NCBI RefSeq assembly: GCF_023145115.1
Contig: NZ_JAGLEJ010000030.1
Span: 74,317-138,316, forward strand
Length of the DNA: 64,000 bases
Source of the DNA: Algiphilus sp.
GTDB taxonomy: Bacteria > Pseudomonadota > Gammaproteobacteria > Nevskiales > Nevskiaceae
Direction: 5' to 3'
Below the pieces are notes generated by a model. That model ran no database searches and was not told the origin of the DNA. It saw nothing but the letters and a program-made list of their open reading frames with translations. The translations under genes were made by a program, and so were the position numbers. The first letter of the stretch is position 1. Each line of letters begins with the position of its first letter. This document shows positions 25,987-33,899 of this stretch, piece by piece.

Positions 25987-27054
25987 ATGTCCGCCGTAAC
26001 CGAAAACACCCGTATCCGCAGTGTGCGGCCCGTTTCCACGCCCGCCGAGGTGCAGGGCGAGTACCCGCTTTCGCAGGCGGCCATCGATACCGTGCTGAGC
26101 GCGCGCCGCGAGATCCAGGAGATCCTCGCCGGCCAGAGCGATCGTCTGCTGGTCGTGGTTGGTCCGTGCTCGATCCACGATCCCAAGGCCGCGCTCGAGT
26201 ACGCCGAGCACCTCCGTGCGCTGCGCGAGCAGCTGTCGCGCGACCTGCTGGTGGTGATGCGGGTGTACTTCGAGAAGCCGCGCACCACCGTCGGCTGGAA
26301 GGGACTCATCAATGACCCGACGCTCGACGACAGCTACCACATCGACACCGGCCTGCGTACCGCGCGCAAGCTGCTGCTGCAGCTCACCGAGTCCGGCGTG
26401 CCGGCGGGCGTCGAGTTCCTCGACATCCTCACGCCGCAGTACCTCGCCGATCTGGTGAGCTGGGGCGCCATCGGCGCCCGCACCACCGAGTCGCAGCTGC
26501 ATCGCGAGATGGCCTCCGGCCTGTCGTGCCCGGTCGGCTTCAAGAACGGCACCGACGGATCGGTGAAGCTGGCGGTCGATGCGGTGATGTCGGCGGCGCA
26601 TCCGCACCACTTCCTGTCGATGACCCGCGACGGCCAGACCGGCATCTTCGAGACCACCGGCAACGAGGATTGTCATCTGATCCTGCGTGGCGGTTCGAGC
26701 GGCACCAACTACGATGCCGCGAGCGTCGATGCCGCCTGCGCGGCGCTGGCGAAGGCCGGCCTGCCCGAGCATCTGATGATCGACTTCTCGCACGCCAACA
26801 GCCAGAAGCAGCATCGCCGCCAGATCAATGTCGCCCAGGACGTGGGCGCTCAGATCGCCGACGGCGACGACCGCATCATCGGCGTCATGATCGAGTCCCA
26901 TCTCCAGGAAGGGCGCCAGGATCTGGGCGGCGATCTGGTCTACGGCCAGTCCGTCACCGACGCCTGCATCGGCTGGGACGACACCGTTTCGGTGCTGCGC
27001 GAGCTCGCCGGCTTCGTGGCGCAGCGCCGCAAGCGCCTGGTCGAGACGGCCTGA
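25987..27054 (+). CDS. 3-deoxy-7-phosphoheptulonate synthase (DAHP synthase, class I alpha)
   Basis: The 355-residue enzyme joins phosphoenolpyruvate and erythrose 4-phosphate in the first step of aromatic amino-acid synthesis. Visible motifs are VVVGPCSIHDPKAALEYA, RVYFEKPRTTVGWKGLINDP, GVEFLDILTPQYLADLVSWG, GARTTESQLHRE and DFSHANSQK. This is the AroF/G/H type with an N-terminal regulatory extension; feedback specificity cannot be read from the sequence with confidence. Confidence 0.96.
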   Translation: MSAVTENTRIRSVRPVSTPAEVQGEYPLSQAAIDTVLSARREIQEILAGQSDRLLVVVGPCSIHDPKAALEYAEHLRALREQLSRDLLVVMRVYFEKPRTTVGWKGLINDPTLDDSYHIDTGLRTARKLLLQLTESGVPAGVEFLDILTPQYLADLVSWGAIGARTTESQLHREMASGLSCPVGFKNGTDGSVKLAVDAVMSAAHPHHFLSMTRDGQTGIFETTGNEDCHLILRGGSSGTNYDAASVDAACAALAKAGLPEHLMIDFSHANSQKQHRRQINVAQDVGAQIADGDDRIIGVMIESHLQEGRQDLGGDLVYGQSVTDACIGWDDTVSVLRELAGFVAQRRKRLVETA

Positions 27055-27068
27055 GTCGACCCTTCGCG

Positions 27069-27096
27069 TGACGGTCCGGCGTGCGCCGGACCGTCA
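27069..27096 (+). terminator. Hairpin terminator after DAHP synthase
   Basis: A perfect 13-base stem, TGACGGTCCGGCG (27069-27081) with its reverse complement at 27084-27096, begins 14 bases after the DAHP synthase stop. The downstream bases are A/T-mixed rather than a pure T-run. Confidence 0.65.
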
Positions 27097-27205
27097 CATT
27101 GCTGAAAAATTACGCTTACCTCCGGCGTCGCGCGCCCCCTAGCCTGACCGGGAAAGCGTGGCAACCGTGTGCCGCGCGCATCCAATGACGGTATTCGGGG
27201 TCGAT

Positions 27206-29530
27206 ATGCGTGATTCGAGGGGGATGACGCGCGCTGCAACGCGTGCGGGGCTGGGTGTGCTTCTGCTCGGCGGGGCCGTACTGACCGGCTGCGGCGGGAG
27301 CAATCCGGGTGAAGAATCCGGTGACGGCGGCGTGGTCGTGCCATCCACGCAGACGCGCTATTCGCTCGCGGGCGGCTGCTTCGCCCTGCGGTCCAATGAT
27401 CGCGATGCCTTCATCGCCAAGCGCGACGGCAACTACGTGGCCGATGCCACCGCGGTGGACGAGGCCGAGCCCTTCTACTTCCGTGCCAGCGCGCTCGGCG
27501 ACTACCTGCTCTACGACCACGAGGCGGAGTTCCTCGGCATCAGCGATCCGCTCGGCGAACTGCTCGATGGCGCCGGCAACTTCGTCGGGACCGTCGGCGA
27601 GATCCTCGCGGGTGTCGGCGACACGCTCGGTGTCATCGACCCGCTGCGGCGCATCGGCGGCGTGCTGCGCACCATCGGTGCGGACGTGGTCGGGGGTATC
27701 GGCGACACGGTCGGTGGGGTCGAGGTGAACCCGGCGCTCGGCGCGCGTCGCAACGCCAGCGATCTCGCCATCTGGACGGTCCAGCGCCCGGAGGGCGGGC
27801 GCTTCACGCTCGCCAACGGCGTCAGTGGCCAGCGCCTGGCCGCGACCGACGATACCGGCGCGCTGGTACTGGCCGAGGAAGCCGTGCTGGGCGAGGCCGG
27901 TACCTTCGATCTGGTCGCCACCGAAGGCTGCGCCGAGTTCCCGGAGGTGACGACCAATGCGCACGGCGAGCCCTTCTCGGGTACCAATGCCGACGGGTCG
28001 CTCAAGGGCATCGCCGATACCCACATCCATATCGGTGCCTACGAGTTCATCGGCGGCCGCGTCAACTATGGCGAGCCCTTCCACAAGTTCGGCGTGACCA
28101 CCGCGCTGGACAACTGCGCGGTCAACCACGGTCCGCAGGGCACGACCGGTCTGATCGAGCACTTCACCTCGGGCAGTCCGCTGCCGCTGCGCCTGCACGA
28201 CACCCAGGGCTGGCCGACCTTCCGGGACTGGCCGCATCACTCGTCGCTGCAGCATCACCAGACCTACTACAAGTGGATCGAGCGCATGTGGATGGGCGGT
28301 CTGCGGTTCATGGTCAACCACATGACCGGCAACGAGACCCTGTGCCAGATCTACCCGCTGGTGCGCAACGACTGCGACCCGATGGAGAATGCACGCCTGC
28401 AGATCAAGCGCATGCACGAGCTGCAGGACTACATCGATGCGCAGGAGGGCGGCCCGGGTCGCGGCTTCTTCCGCATCGTCGAGTCCCCGGCGGAGGCGCG
28501 CGAGGTGATCGCCGACGGCAAGCTCGCGGTGATGCTGGGCCTGGAGTTCTCGCATCTGTTCAACTGCAAGTCCTATCTCGGCCAGCCCACCTGCTCGCGC
28601 GAGGAGATCGACCGCCAGCTGGACGAGTTCATCGAGCTCGGCATCCGCGCGATCTTCCCGATCCATCGCTTCGACAACGCCTTCGGCGGTGCCTACAACG
28701 GCACCGGCATCACCGAGACCGTCATTTCCGTCGGCAACGTGCTCGCGACCGGACAGCCCTTCGCACTGGAAGCGTGCGGGCCCGAGGAGGAGGAGCAGAC
28801 CGACCAGCCCGGGCCGAACCTCTTCGAGTCGCTGCTGCTGACGGTGTCGTTCTATCTCGACGCGCTACCCGGCCTCACCGATCTCAACGCGATCCTGAAC
28901 CCGGTCGGCGGCCAGCCCCAGTGCAACGCGCGCGGCATGACCGACATGGGCACCTACCTCATCGACCGGCTCATCGATCGCAATATCCTGATCGAGGTCG
29001 ACCACATGGGTACGCGTGTGCGCGACAAGGCGCTGCAGATCCTCGAGGCGCGCGGCTACCCGGGCGTGGTGTCCAGCCACGGCTTCCTGACCAGCTCGCG
29101 CGCCGAGCAGCGTCTGGTGGACCTCGGCGGCATGGTCAACGACTTCGCGTCGACGGCGGGCAACTGGGCGGACCGCATCAACGGCATCGCCGAGTACGAG
29201 AACCCGGACTACTTCTTCGCCACCGGCTTCTCGTCCGACATCAACGGCATCGCCACGCAGCCCGGTCCACGCGGCAACGCGGCCGACGCGCCGCTGCAGT
29301 ACCCGTTCTCGTCGTACTACGGCGATGTCGAGTTCGAGCGTCAGATCAGCGGCGAGCGCGTCTTCGACCTCAACAGCGACGGTGTCGCCCACTACGGTCT
29401 CTATCCCGATCTCATCGCCGACATGCAGCAGAACGGCGGCGAGAACGGGCGCAAGGCGGTGGACATCCTCTTCCGCTCGGCCGAGGCCTACATCCAGATG
29501 TGGGAGCGCGCCGAGGCGTACGAGCGCTGA
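27206..29530 (+). CDS. Large lipoprotein with dipeptidase/amidohydrolase-type domain
   Basis: The ~774-residue product has a lipoprotein signal (GAVLTGCGG). Residues about 45-250 form a beta-rich, trefoil-like region (CFALRSNDRDAFIAKRDGNYVA; GGRFTLANGVSGQRLAA) interrupted by an odd 60-residue Gly/hydrophobic insert. The C-terminal part is a TIM-barrel metallohydrolase: H273-I-H275 in DTHIHIG, LEFSHLFNCKS, GIRAIFPIHRFDNAFGG, LIEVDHMGTRVRDKALQ and VVSSHGF near residue 625, as in membrane-dipeptidase (M19)-like enzymes. ATGs at 27185, 27206 and 27224 are all possible. Confidence 0.75.
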   Translation: MRDSRGMTRAATRAGLGVLLLGGAVLTGCGGSNPGEESGDGGVVVPSTQTRYSLAGGCFALRSNDRDAFIAKRDGNYVADATAVDEAEPFYFRASALGDYLLYDHEAEFLGISDPLGELLDGAGNFVGTVGEILAGVGDTLGVIDPLRRIGGVLRTIGADVVGGIGDTVGGVEVNPALGARRNASDLAIWTVQRPEGGRFTLANGVSGQRLAATDDTGALVLAEEAVLGEAGTFDLVATEGCAEFPEVTTNAHGEPFSGTNADGSLKGIADTHIHIGAYEFIGGRVNYGEPFHKFGVTTALDNCAVNHGPQGTTGLIEHFTSGSPLPLRLHDTQGWPTFRDWPHHSSLQHHQTYYKWIERMWMGGLRFMVNHMTGNETLCQIYPLVRNDCDPMENARLQIKRMHELQDYIDAQEGGPGRGFFRIVESPAEAREVIADGKLAVMLGLEFSHLFNCKSYLGQPTCSREEIDRQLDEFIELGIRAIFPIHRFDNAFGGAYNGTGITETVISVGNVLATGQPFALEACGPEEEEQTDQPGPNLFESLLLTVSFYLDALPGLTDLNAILNPVGGQPQCNARGMTDMGTYLIDRLIDRNILIEVDHMGTRVRDKALQILEARGYPGVVSSHGFLTSSRAEQRLVDLGGMVNDFASTAGNWADRINGIAEYENPDYFFATGFSSDINGIATQPGPRGNAADAPLQYPFSSYYGDVEFERQISGERVFDLNSDGVAHYGLYPDLIADMQQNGGENGRKAVDILFRSAEAYIQMWERAEAYER

Positions 29531-29538
29531 CACGCCAT

Positions 29539-29574
29539 CGCCGGCCGGTGTCGACGCACGGACACCGGCCGGCG
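29539..29574. terminator. Bidirectional hairpin between convergent genes
   Basis: A perfect 14-base stem (CGCCGGCCGGTGTC at 29539-29552, complement at 29561-29574) with an 8-base loop lies 8 bases after the hydrolase stop and before the convergent methyltransferase end. There is no T-run, but the stem is very stable. Confidence 0.6.
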
Positions 29575-29620
29575 GCATCGCGCCCGCCCGCGCGACGTGC
29601 GCGATGCGGCGCGCCGACCG

Positions 29621-30457
29621 CTACCCGTGGCGATGCGCGACGACCTCGAGGTACTCGGCATCGCAGTGGGTGCCGCCGTCGCGCGCCCGGTTGTGCGATT
29701 GCCAGTGCTGCGTCAGCTCCTCGTGCAGCGCGCTCCCGCCCGCCTCGTCAAGCGCCGCGAAGGCCTTCTGCGCCGGCCCGTAGTGGTCGCGGAACAGGTC
29801 GACGACCGCCGCCGGACCGAAGGGATACTCGAGCGGGTAGTCGCGGCGGGTCAGTGTCAGCGCCGCGCCCTGGCCGAGGCGTTCCCGCACGGTGGCCTCG
29901 TCGCCCCATTGCACCGGCGGCGCCATCAATGGCGAGGGCGGTGCGTGCCTGCCGATGATCCCGAACATGCCGCCGACGAAGCCCACGGGTGTCCAGTTGC
30001 CCATCACGATGCGACCGCCGGGTCGGCAGACGCGCAGCAGCTCCTCGGCCACCCGGTCGGGCCGGGGGGCGAACTGAGCGCCGATGAGGCTCGTGACCAG
30101 ATCGAAGCTGGCGTCGTCGTAGGGCAGTGCCTCCGCGTCGCCCGCGTCGAAGCGGGCGTCCACGCCCTCCTCGCGCGCCCGCGCCTGCGCCTGGTCGACC
30201 AGATTCGCAGCCAGGTCCACGCCCGTGACCCGGGCGCCGGCGCGCGCCGCCGGCACGCTGATCTGACCGGCACCGCAGGCGACGTCGAGCATGCGGGTGC
30301 CGGGCTCGACATCGAGGCGCTCCAGGAATTCCGCCGCGCCGCGCTCCAGATAGACCGCGAAGGCACCGTAGTCACCTGATTCCCAGGTTGCCTTCAGACG
30401 CTGCTTGAGCGCCTGCATCTCGGAGTCGGTTGCCGTGGTGGATCCGGTCGTGCTCAT
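29621..30457 (-). CDS. Class I SAM-dependent methyltransferase
   Basis: The 278-residue protein has the Rossmann SAM motif (RMLDVACGAGQISVPAARAGARVTGVD split over motifs I and II), ARFDAGDAEALPYDDASFDLV and RVCRPGGRIVMGNW. It belongs to the UbiE/type-11 group; the substrate is unknown. GAGGAG precedes the ATG. The TonB-receptor gene upstream on the same strand ends 256 bases away, behind its own terminator. Confidence 0.88.
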   Translation of the reverse strand: MSTTGSTTATDSEMQALKQRLKATWESGDYGAFAVYLERGAAEFLERLDVEPGTRMLDVACGAGQISVPAARAGARVTGVDLAANLVDQAQARAREEGVDARFDAGDAEALPYDDASFDLVTSLIGAQFAPRPDRVAEELLRVCRPGGRIVMGNWTPVGFVGGMFGIIGRHAPPSPLMAPPVQWGDEATVRERLGQGAALTLTRRDYPLEYPFGPAAVVDLFRDHYGPAQKAFAALDEAGGSALHEELTQHWQSHNRARDGGTHCDAEYLEVVAHRHG

Positions 30458-30626
30458 GGTGGTCTCCTCGGGTTGTGCCGCTGCGATGTGCGGCGGTACC
30501 GGGGAGCCTTGCGCACGATCAGGCCGGCATCCAGTCCACGAGTCGTACCGGCCTCGGACGGGCAGAGCGCGCAGGCATGCCGGCGCTCCGGGGGTGCCGG
30601 CGAACGGTCGGACGCGAGGGCCGCGC

Positions 30627-30654
30627 AAAAAATCGGCGCCGCCCCGATGGGGCG
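30627..30654 (-). terminator. Terminator of the TonB-receptor gene
   Basis: On the minus strand a CGCCCC-ATC-GGGGCG stem (30640-30654) is followed by GCGCCGA and six T (30627-30632). It lies about 60 bases past the receptor stop codon. No gene is visible in the rest of 30458-30713. Confidence 0.6.
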
Positions 30655-30713
30655 ACACCGTCAAGGTCGGCGGCGGGAGAGTCCGTGCCGCCGGAGAGGA
30701 AGGGGCTTCCGCG

Positions 30714-33119
30714 TCAGAATTCGCCGCGGAAGGTCACGCCGAAGGTGAGCGGCGCCGAGACATAGGCGTTGCGGTCGGTGCCCTGCAGCGGCGAGTTGAA
30801 GTGCTGCACGACGTAGCGCTCGTCGGTGCAGTTCTGGCACCACGCCGTCACTTCCCAGCCCTGCATCGATGCCAGACCGAGGCTGGCGTCGAGCTCGGTC
30901 TCGGCGTCACGCTTCAGGTCGTTGGACGGGTTGGTGAACTGCTCGCCGGTGTAGCGCGCGGCGATGCGGCCGATGAGGGCGTAGCGATCGGACAGCGGCT
31001 GGTCCATGCTCAGTGCGAGGTTGCCGGCGAGGTCCGGGGCCTGCGCGAAGTCGCGTCCCGACAGGTTGGCCTGACCGGCGGCAGAGAGGTCCAGCGCCGG
31101 ATCCTCGCCGTACTCCGCCTCGGCCAGATAGGTGACATCGAGGCTGGCGCGGAAGACATCTGTCAGCAGCAGGCTGTTCTCCATCTCGACGCCGTAGACG
31201 GTCGCCTCCGGCGAGTTGATGACCGAGAACTGCGTGCCCGAGAACAGGGCGATCTGCAGGTCCTTCAGGTCGTTGTAGAAGGCCGCGATGTTGGTGCGCG
31301 CACGGCGGTTCCAGTACTCGGTCTTCAGGCCGATCTCGTAGCCGTCGTTGTACTCCGACTTGTAGCGCGGGTCGCCGGGCACGGCCCCGGGTGTCTCCTC
31401 GGGGTTGCTTGCCGGCCCGCCGGCAGCGGTGTTGTCGATGTTGACGCCGCCGGACTTGTAGCCACGGCTGTAGGTGGCGTAGCCCATGGTGCTGTCGGCG
31501 AACTGGTAGCGCAGGCCCAGCGTTCCGGTCAGCGCGCTGTCGTCGTAGGAGGCGTCGAACTCCGGGCCGGGCTGTGCGCCGAGGACGCGGAAGGCGGCGT
31601 TGGGCAGGTCGGTGAAGAAGAGACGCTGATAGGCGCCGGTCTTGTCGTCGTAGGAGTAGCGCGCACCGACGATCAGGCCGAGCCGGTGGGTGAGATCGAA
31701 GTCCCAGTGCGTGAAGGCCGCGTAGGAGTCGCTGGTCGCCGGGAAGGCTGCGTCGTGCCACAGCCCTTCCGGTGCCGCGGCCGTGCCCGGAGGCGCGCCC
31801 TGGGCGCCGAGCAGCGTGTCGAAGTAGGGCTGCGCCTGGTCGCCCCAGAGGAGCTGGTAGCGGGCGTCGATGTCCTCCTGGGAAATGTAGGCGCCGATCA
31901 CGTACTCGGCGCCGAGCGCGAAGCCGAGGTCGTCCAGCGTGCCGTTGTAGGTGACCTCCTGCGAGAAGAAGTCGGTCGCGAAGGATTCGTTGATGGTCAG
32001 GATGTTGCCGCCGGTGAAGTCGCCGTCCATGCCCATCTGGGTGATGTCCCAGCGCCGGTAGGCCGTCACCGAGCGCAGCGTGTCGCCCGATGCGAAGGCG
32101 TAGTCGGCGTGCAGGACCACGCCCTTGTCCTCGATGTTCTGGTCGGTGTCGTTGCTGAGCACCATCTCGTAGTCATCGAAGTCCGGCGACGGCGGTACCA
32201 GTCCGCGTTCCGGGATCAGCGTGCCGTAGATGTAGGGCTGCAGCGGGCCGTCGACGGCATCCACCTGTCCGTAGCAGCAGTTGTTGCGTTCCTCGGACCA
32301 GTCCGCGATCAGGCGCAGCTTCAGTCCGTCGCTGACCTGCCACAGGCCCTGCCACTTGAGGGCGCGCGCGTTGCGGTCGTTGTAGTCGTCGCCGTCGTTG
32401 GGGTCCTCGATGAAGCCGTCCATGTTCTGCCACATGCCGGCCACGCGGATGGCGATGTCGTCGCCGATGGGCGTGTTCACCGCACCCTTCGACATCAGCA
32501 GGTCGTAGTTGCCGGCAGTGGCGCTGTAGTCGCCCGATACCTGCCCGAGCACCGGCTCCTTGCTGTTGACGATCAGTGCGCCGGCCGAGGTGTTCTTGCC
32601 GAACAGCGTGCCCTGGGGGCCGCGCAGGATCTGCAGGCCCGATATGTCGACCCAGTTCTGGAGCGCCTGGCCGGGCCGCGTGCGGTACACGCCGTCCACG
32701 AAGACACCCACCGCACCCTCGAACGAGCGGTTGTTGCCGGTGGTTCCGATGCCGCGGATGCGGATGTTGGCGCTGTTGGCGGCGCTGTTGGTGACGTCGA
32801 AGTTGATGCTGGGCGACACCGCCTGGATGTCGGTGATGTTCTCGACACGCGCATCGGCGAGCATCTCCGCCGATGCCGCCGTGACCGCGATGGGCACGTC
32901 CTGCAGGTTCTGCTCGCGACGCTGGGCGGTGACGACGATCTCGTCGATCGCCGGTGCCTGCGCGGTTGCCACTTCCGGCTGGGCCGGCTCGGATTCGGTG
33001 TCCTCCACCGGAATGGATTCCGGGTCCGTCTGCGCGAGGGCCCCGGTGGTCAGTAGCAGCGCCGCGCTGAGCGCCCCCGTCCGCACAGCCGCCGACGCGG
33101 CTCTGATCGTCGGAATCAT
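30714..33119 (-). CDS. TonB-dependent outer-membrane receptor
   Basis: The 801-residue product has a signal peptide (ALLLTTGALAQT), a TonB-box-like DEIVVTAQRREQNLQDVPIAV, a plug domain (about 75-190; GIGTTGNNRSFEGAVGVFVDGVYRT, LQILRGPQGTLFGKNTSAGAL) and a barrel ending TFGVTFRGEF. This is the 'iron complex receptor' type common in sphingomonads and marine gammaproteobacteria; substrates range from siderophores to hydrophobic organics, and none can be assigned here. No siderophore or TonB genes are adjacent. The start chosen has a signal peptide; an in-frame ATG at 33257 is rejected. Confidence 0.92.
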   Translation of the reverse strand: MIPTIRAASAAVRTGALSAALLLTTGALAQTDPESIPVEDTESEPAQPEVATAQAPAIDEIVVTAQRREQNLQDVPIAVTAASAEMLADARVENITDIQAVSPSINFDVTNSAANSANIRIRGIGTTGNNRSFEGAVGVFVDGVYRTRPGQALQNWVDISGLQILRGPQGTLFGKNTSAGALIVNSKEPVLGQVSGDYSATAGNYDLLMSKGAVNTPIGDDIAIRVAGMWQNMDGFIEDPNDGDDYNDRNARALKWQGLWQVSDGLKLRLIADWSEERNNCCYGQVDAVDGPLQPYIYGTLIPERGLVPPSPDFDDYEMVLSNDTDQNIEDKGVVLHADYAFASGDTLRSVTAYRRWDITQMGMDGDFTGGNILTINESFATDFFSQEVTYNGTLDDLGFALGAEYVIGAYISQEDIDARYQLLWGDQAQPYFDTLLGAQGAPPGTAAAPEGLWHDAAFPATSDSYAAFTHWDFDLTHRLGLIVGARYSYDDKTGAYQRLFFTDLPNAAFRVLGAQPGPEFDASYDDSALTGTLGLRYQFADSTMGYATYSRGYKSGGVNIDNTAAGGPASNPEETPGAVPGDPRYKSEYNDGYEIGLKTEYWNRRARTNIAAFYNDLKDLQIALFSGTQFSVINSPEATVYGVEMENSLLLTDVFRASLDVTYLAEAEYGEDPALDLSAAGQANLSGRDFAQAPDLAGNLALSMDQPLSDRYALIGRIAARYTGEQFTNPSNDLKRDAETELDASLGLASMQGWEVTAWCQNCTDERYVVQHFNSPLQGTDRNAYVSAPLTFGVTFRGEF

Positions 33120-33228
33120 CAGTTCTTGCTCCTCCAGCTTGTTGCTCGTTGTGTTGTTCTTCCCCTGACTCCGCCGTCCCTCCGCATTGCGGGTCTGCTC
33201 GCGGAAGACGGGTAGCCACGCCAAGACA

Positions 33229-33257
33229 TGACAGATGTCAAACTTGACAAAAGTCAA
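33229..33257. promoter_or_regulatory. Three interlocking dyads upstream of the TonB receptor
   Basis: Within 29 bases there are three overlapping perfect dyads: TGACA-GA-TGTCA (33229-33240), TGTCAA-AC-TTGACA (33236-33249) and TTGAC-AAAA-GTCAA (33244-33257). They lie 110-138 bases upstream of the receptor ATG and contain TTGACA-like promoter elements on both strands. Likely the operator of an unidentified regulator. Confidence 0.55.
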
Positions 33258-33519
33258 TATACGGAAAGTTGCGGTGCGTGGGAAGAGCCGGCGTGCGTGC
33301 TGCCGGCTGTGCGGTGCCGCGGGAAGGCGTGAACGGCAGCCGGGGCGATGGCGAGGCGGTCGCCGGAACGGAGCGTGGTCGCTATTGCCGACCCGGCCCC
33401 GCCGGGTGGCATCGCGTCGCCGTCACCGTTGCGTGATCCCGTGCCGCGTTGATCGGACACCGGGTGGCCCCAGGCCGCGCGCGCCAGCGGCGGCCGCGGT
33501 CACGAAGCCAACGGCTCAA
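33258..33519. other. Gene-free stretch upstream of repeats
   Basis: No convincing gene. The region between 33120 and 33899 holds the receptor control region, this unassigned stretch and a set of repeats. Around 33485-33510 the bases resemble the first part of the 121-base repeats described below (GCGGCCGCGGTCACGAAGC), suggesting a degenerate third copy. Confidence 0.5.
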
Positions 33520-33545
33520 CCCTTCTCCCGCTGGCGGGAGAAGGG
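33520..33545. repeat. REP-like palindrome
   Basis: CCCTTCTCCCGC and GCGGGAGAAGGG form a perfect 12-base inverted repeat with a 2-base centre, followed by GGTGGGATGAGG. This motif type is a common dispersed palindrome in bacterial genomes; function unknown. Confidence 0.6.
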
Positions 33546-33610
33546 GTGGGATGAGGCTGGGGCCGCGTTAGCGGCTTGTGGCCGATGGCCCTGGGCTGTG
33601 TGCGCGAACC

Positions 33611-33731
33611 TCGTGCTATGGGCCGCCGCGGTCACCAGGCTCGGCATCCTGCCTCGCCAAGTGACCCGCACCGGCACATCCATGTGCTGGCGTGATTTCG
33701 CGCTGCGACTTGCCGCAGGCAAGTCGGTCGC
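33611..33731. repeat. 121-base repeat, copy 1
   Basis: About 92% identical to copy 2 at 33774-33895 (around 10 differences by eye). Contains a degenerate GCACAT-CC-ATGTGC hairpin and a perfect CGACTTGCC-GCA-GGCAAGTCG hairpin. It carries no gene of its own. Confidence 0.85.
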
Positions 33732-33773
33732 TGGCACTCTCAGCATTTTGGGATGCAGGCGACATTGGCGGTC

Positions 33774-33895
33774 TCGTGCTGGCGGCCGCCGCGGTCACTA
33801 AGCTCGGCATCCTTGCCTCGCTAAGTGACCCGCGCCAGCACATCCATGTGCTGGCGTGATTTCGCGCCGCGACTTGCCGCAGGCAAGTCGGTCGC
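33774..33895. repeat. 121-base repeat, copy 2, abutting acyl-CoA reductase stop
   Basis: Direct repeat of 33611-33731. Its two hairpins are both perfect: CGCCAGCACAT-CC-ATGTGCTGGCG (33833-33856) and CGACTTGCC-GCA-GGCAAGTCG (33870-33890). It ends 4 bases from the stop codon of the reductase gene, so transcripts of that gene would carry these hairpins at once. Confidence 0.85.
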
Positions 33896-33899
33896 GAAA

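Noticed and set aside
30405..33056. Very long plus-strand open frame opposite the TonB receptor
   Set aside because: It is antisense to a clear receptor gene; its composition (Val/Gly/Arg-rich, no motifs) is what GC-rich DNA gives on the opposite strand.
33120..33899. Possible CRISPR array or phage attachment site
   Set aside because: Only two long imperfect copies with no regular short repeats and spacers, and no cas, integrase or tRNA gene nearby.
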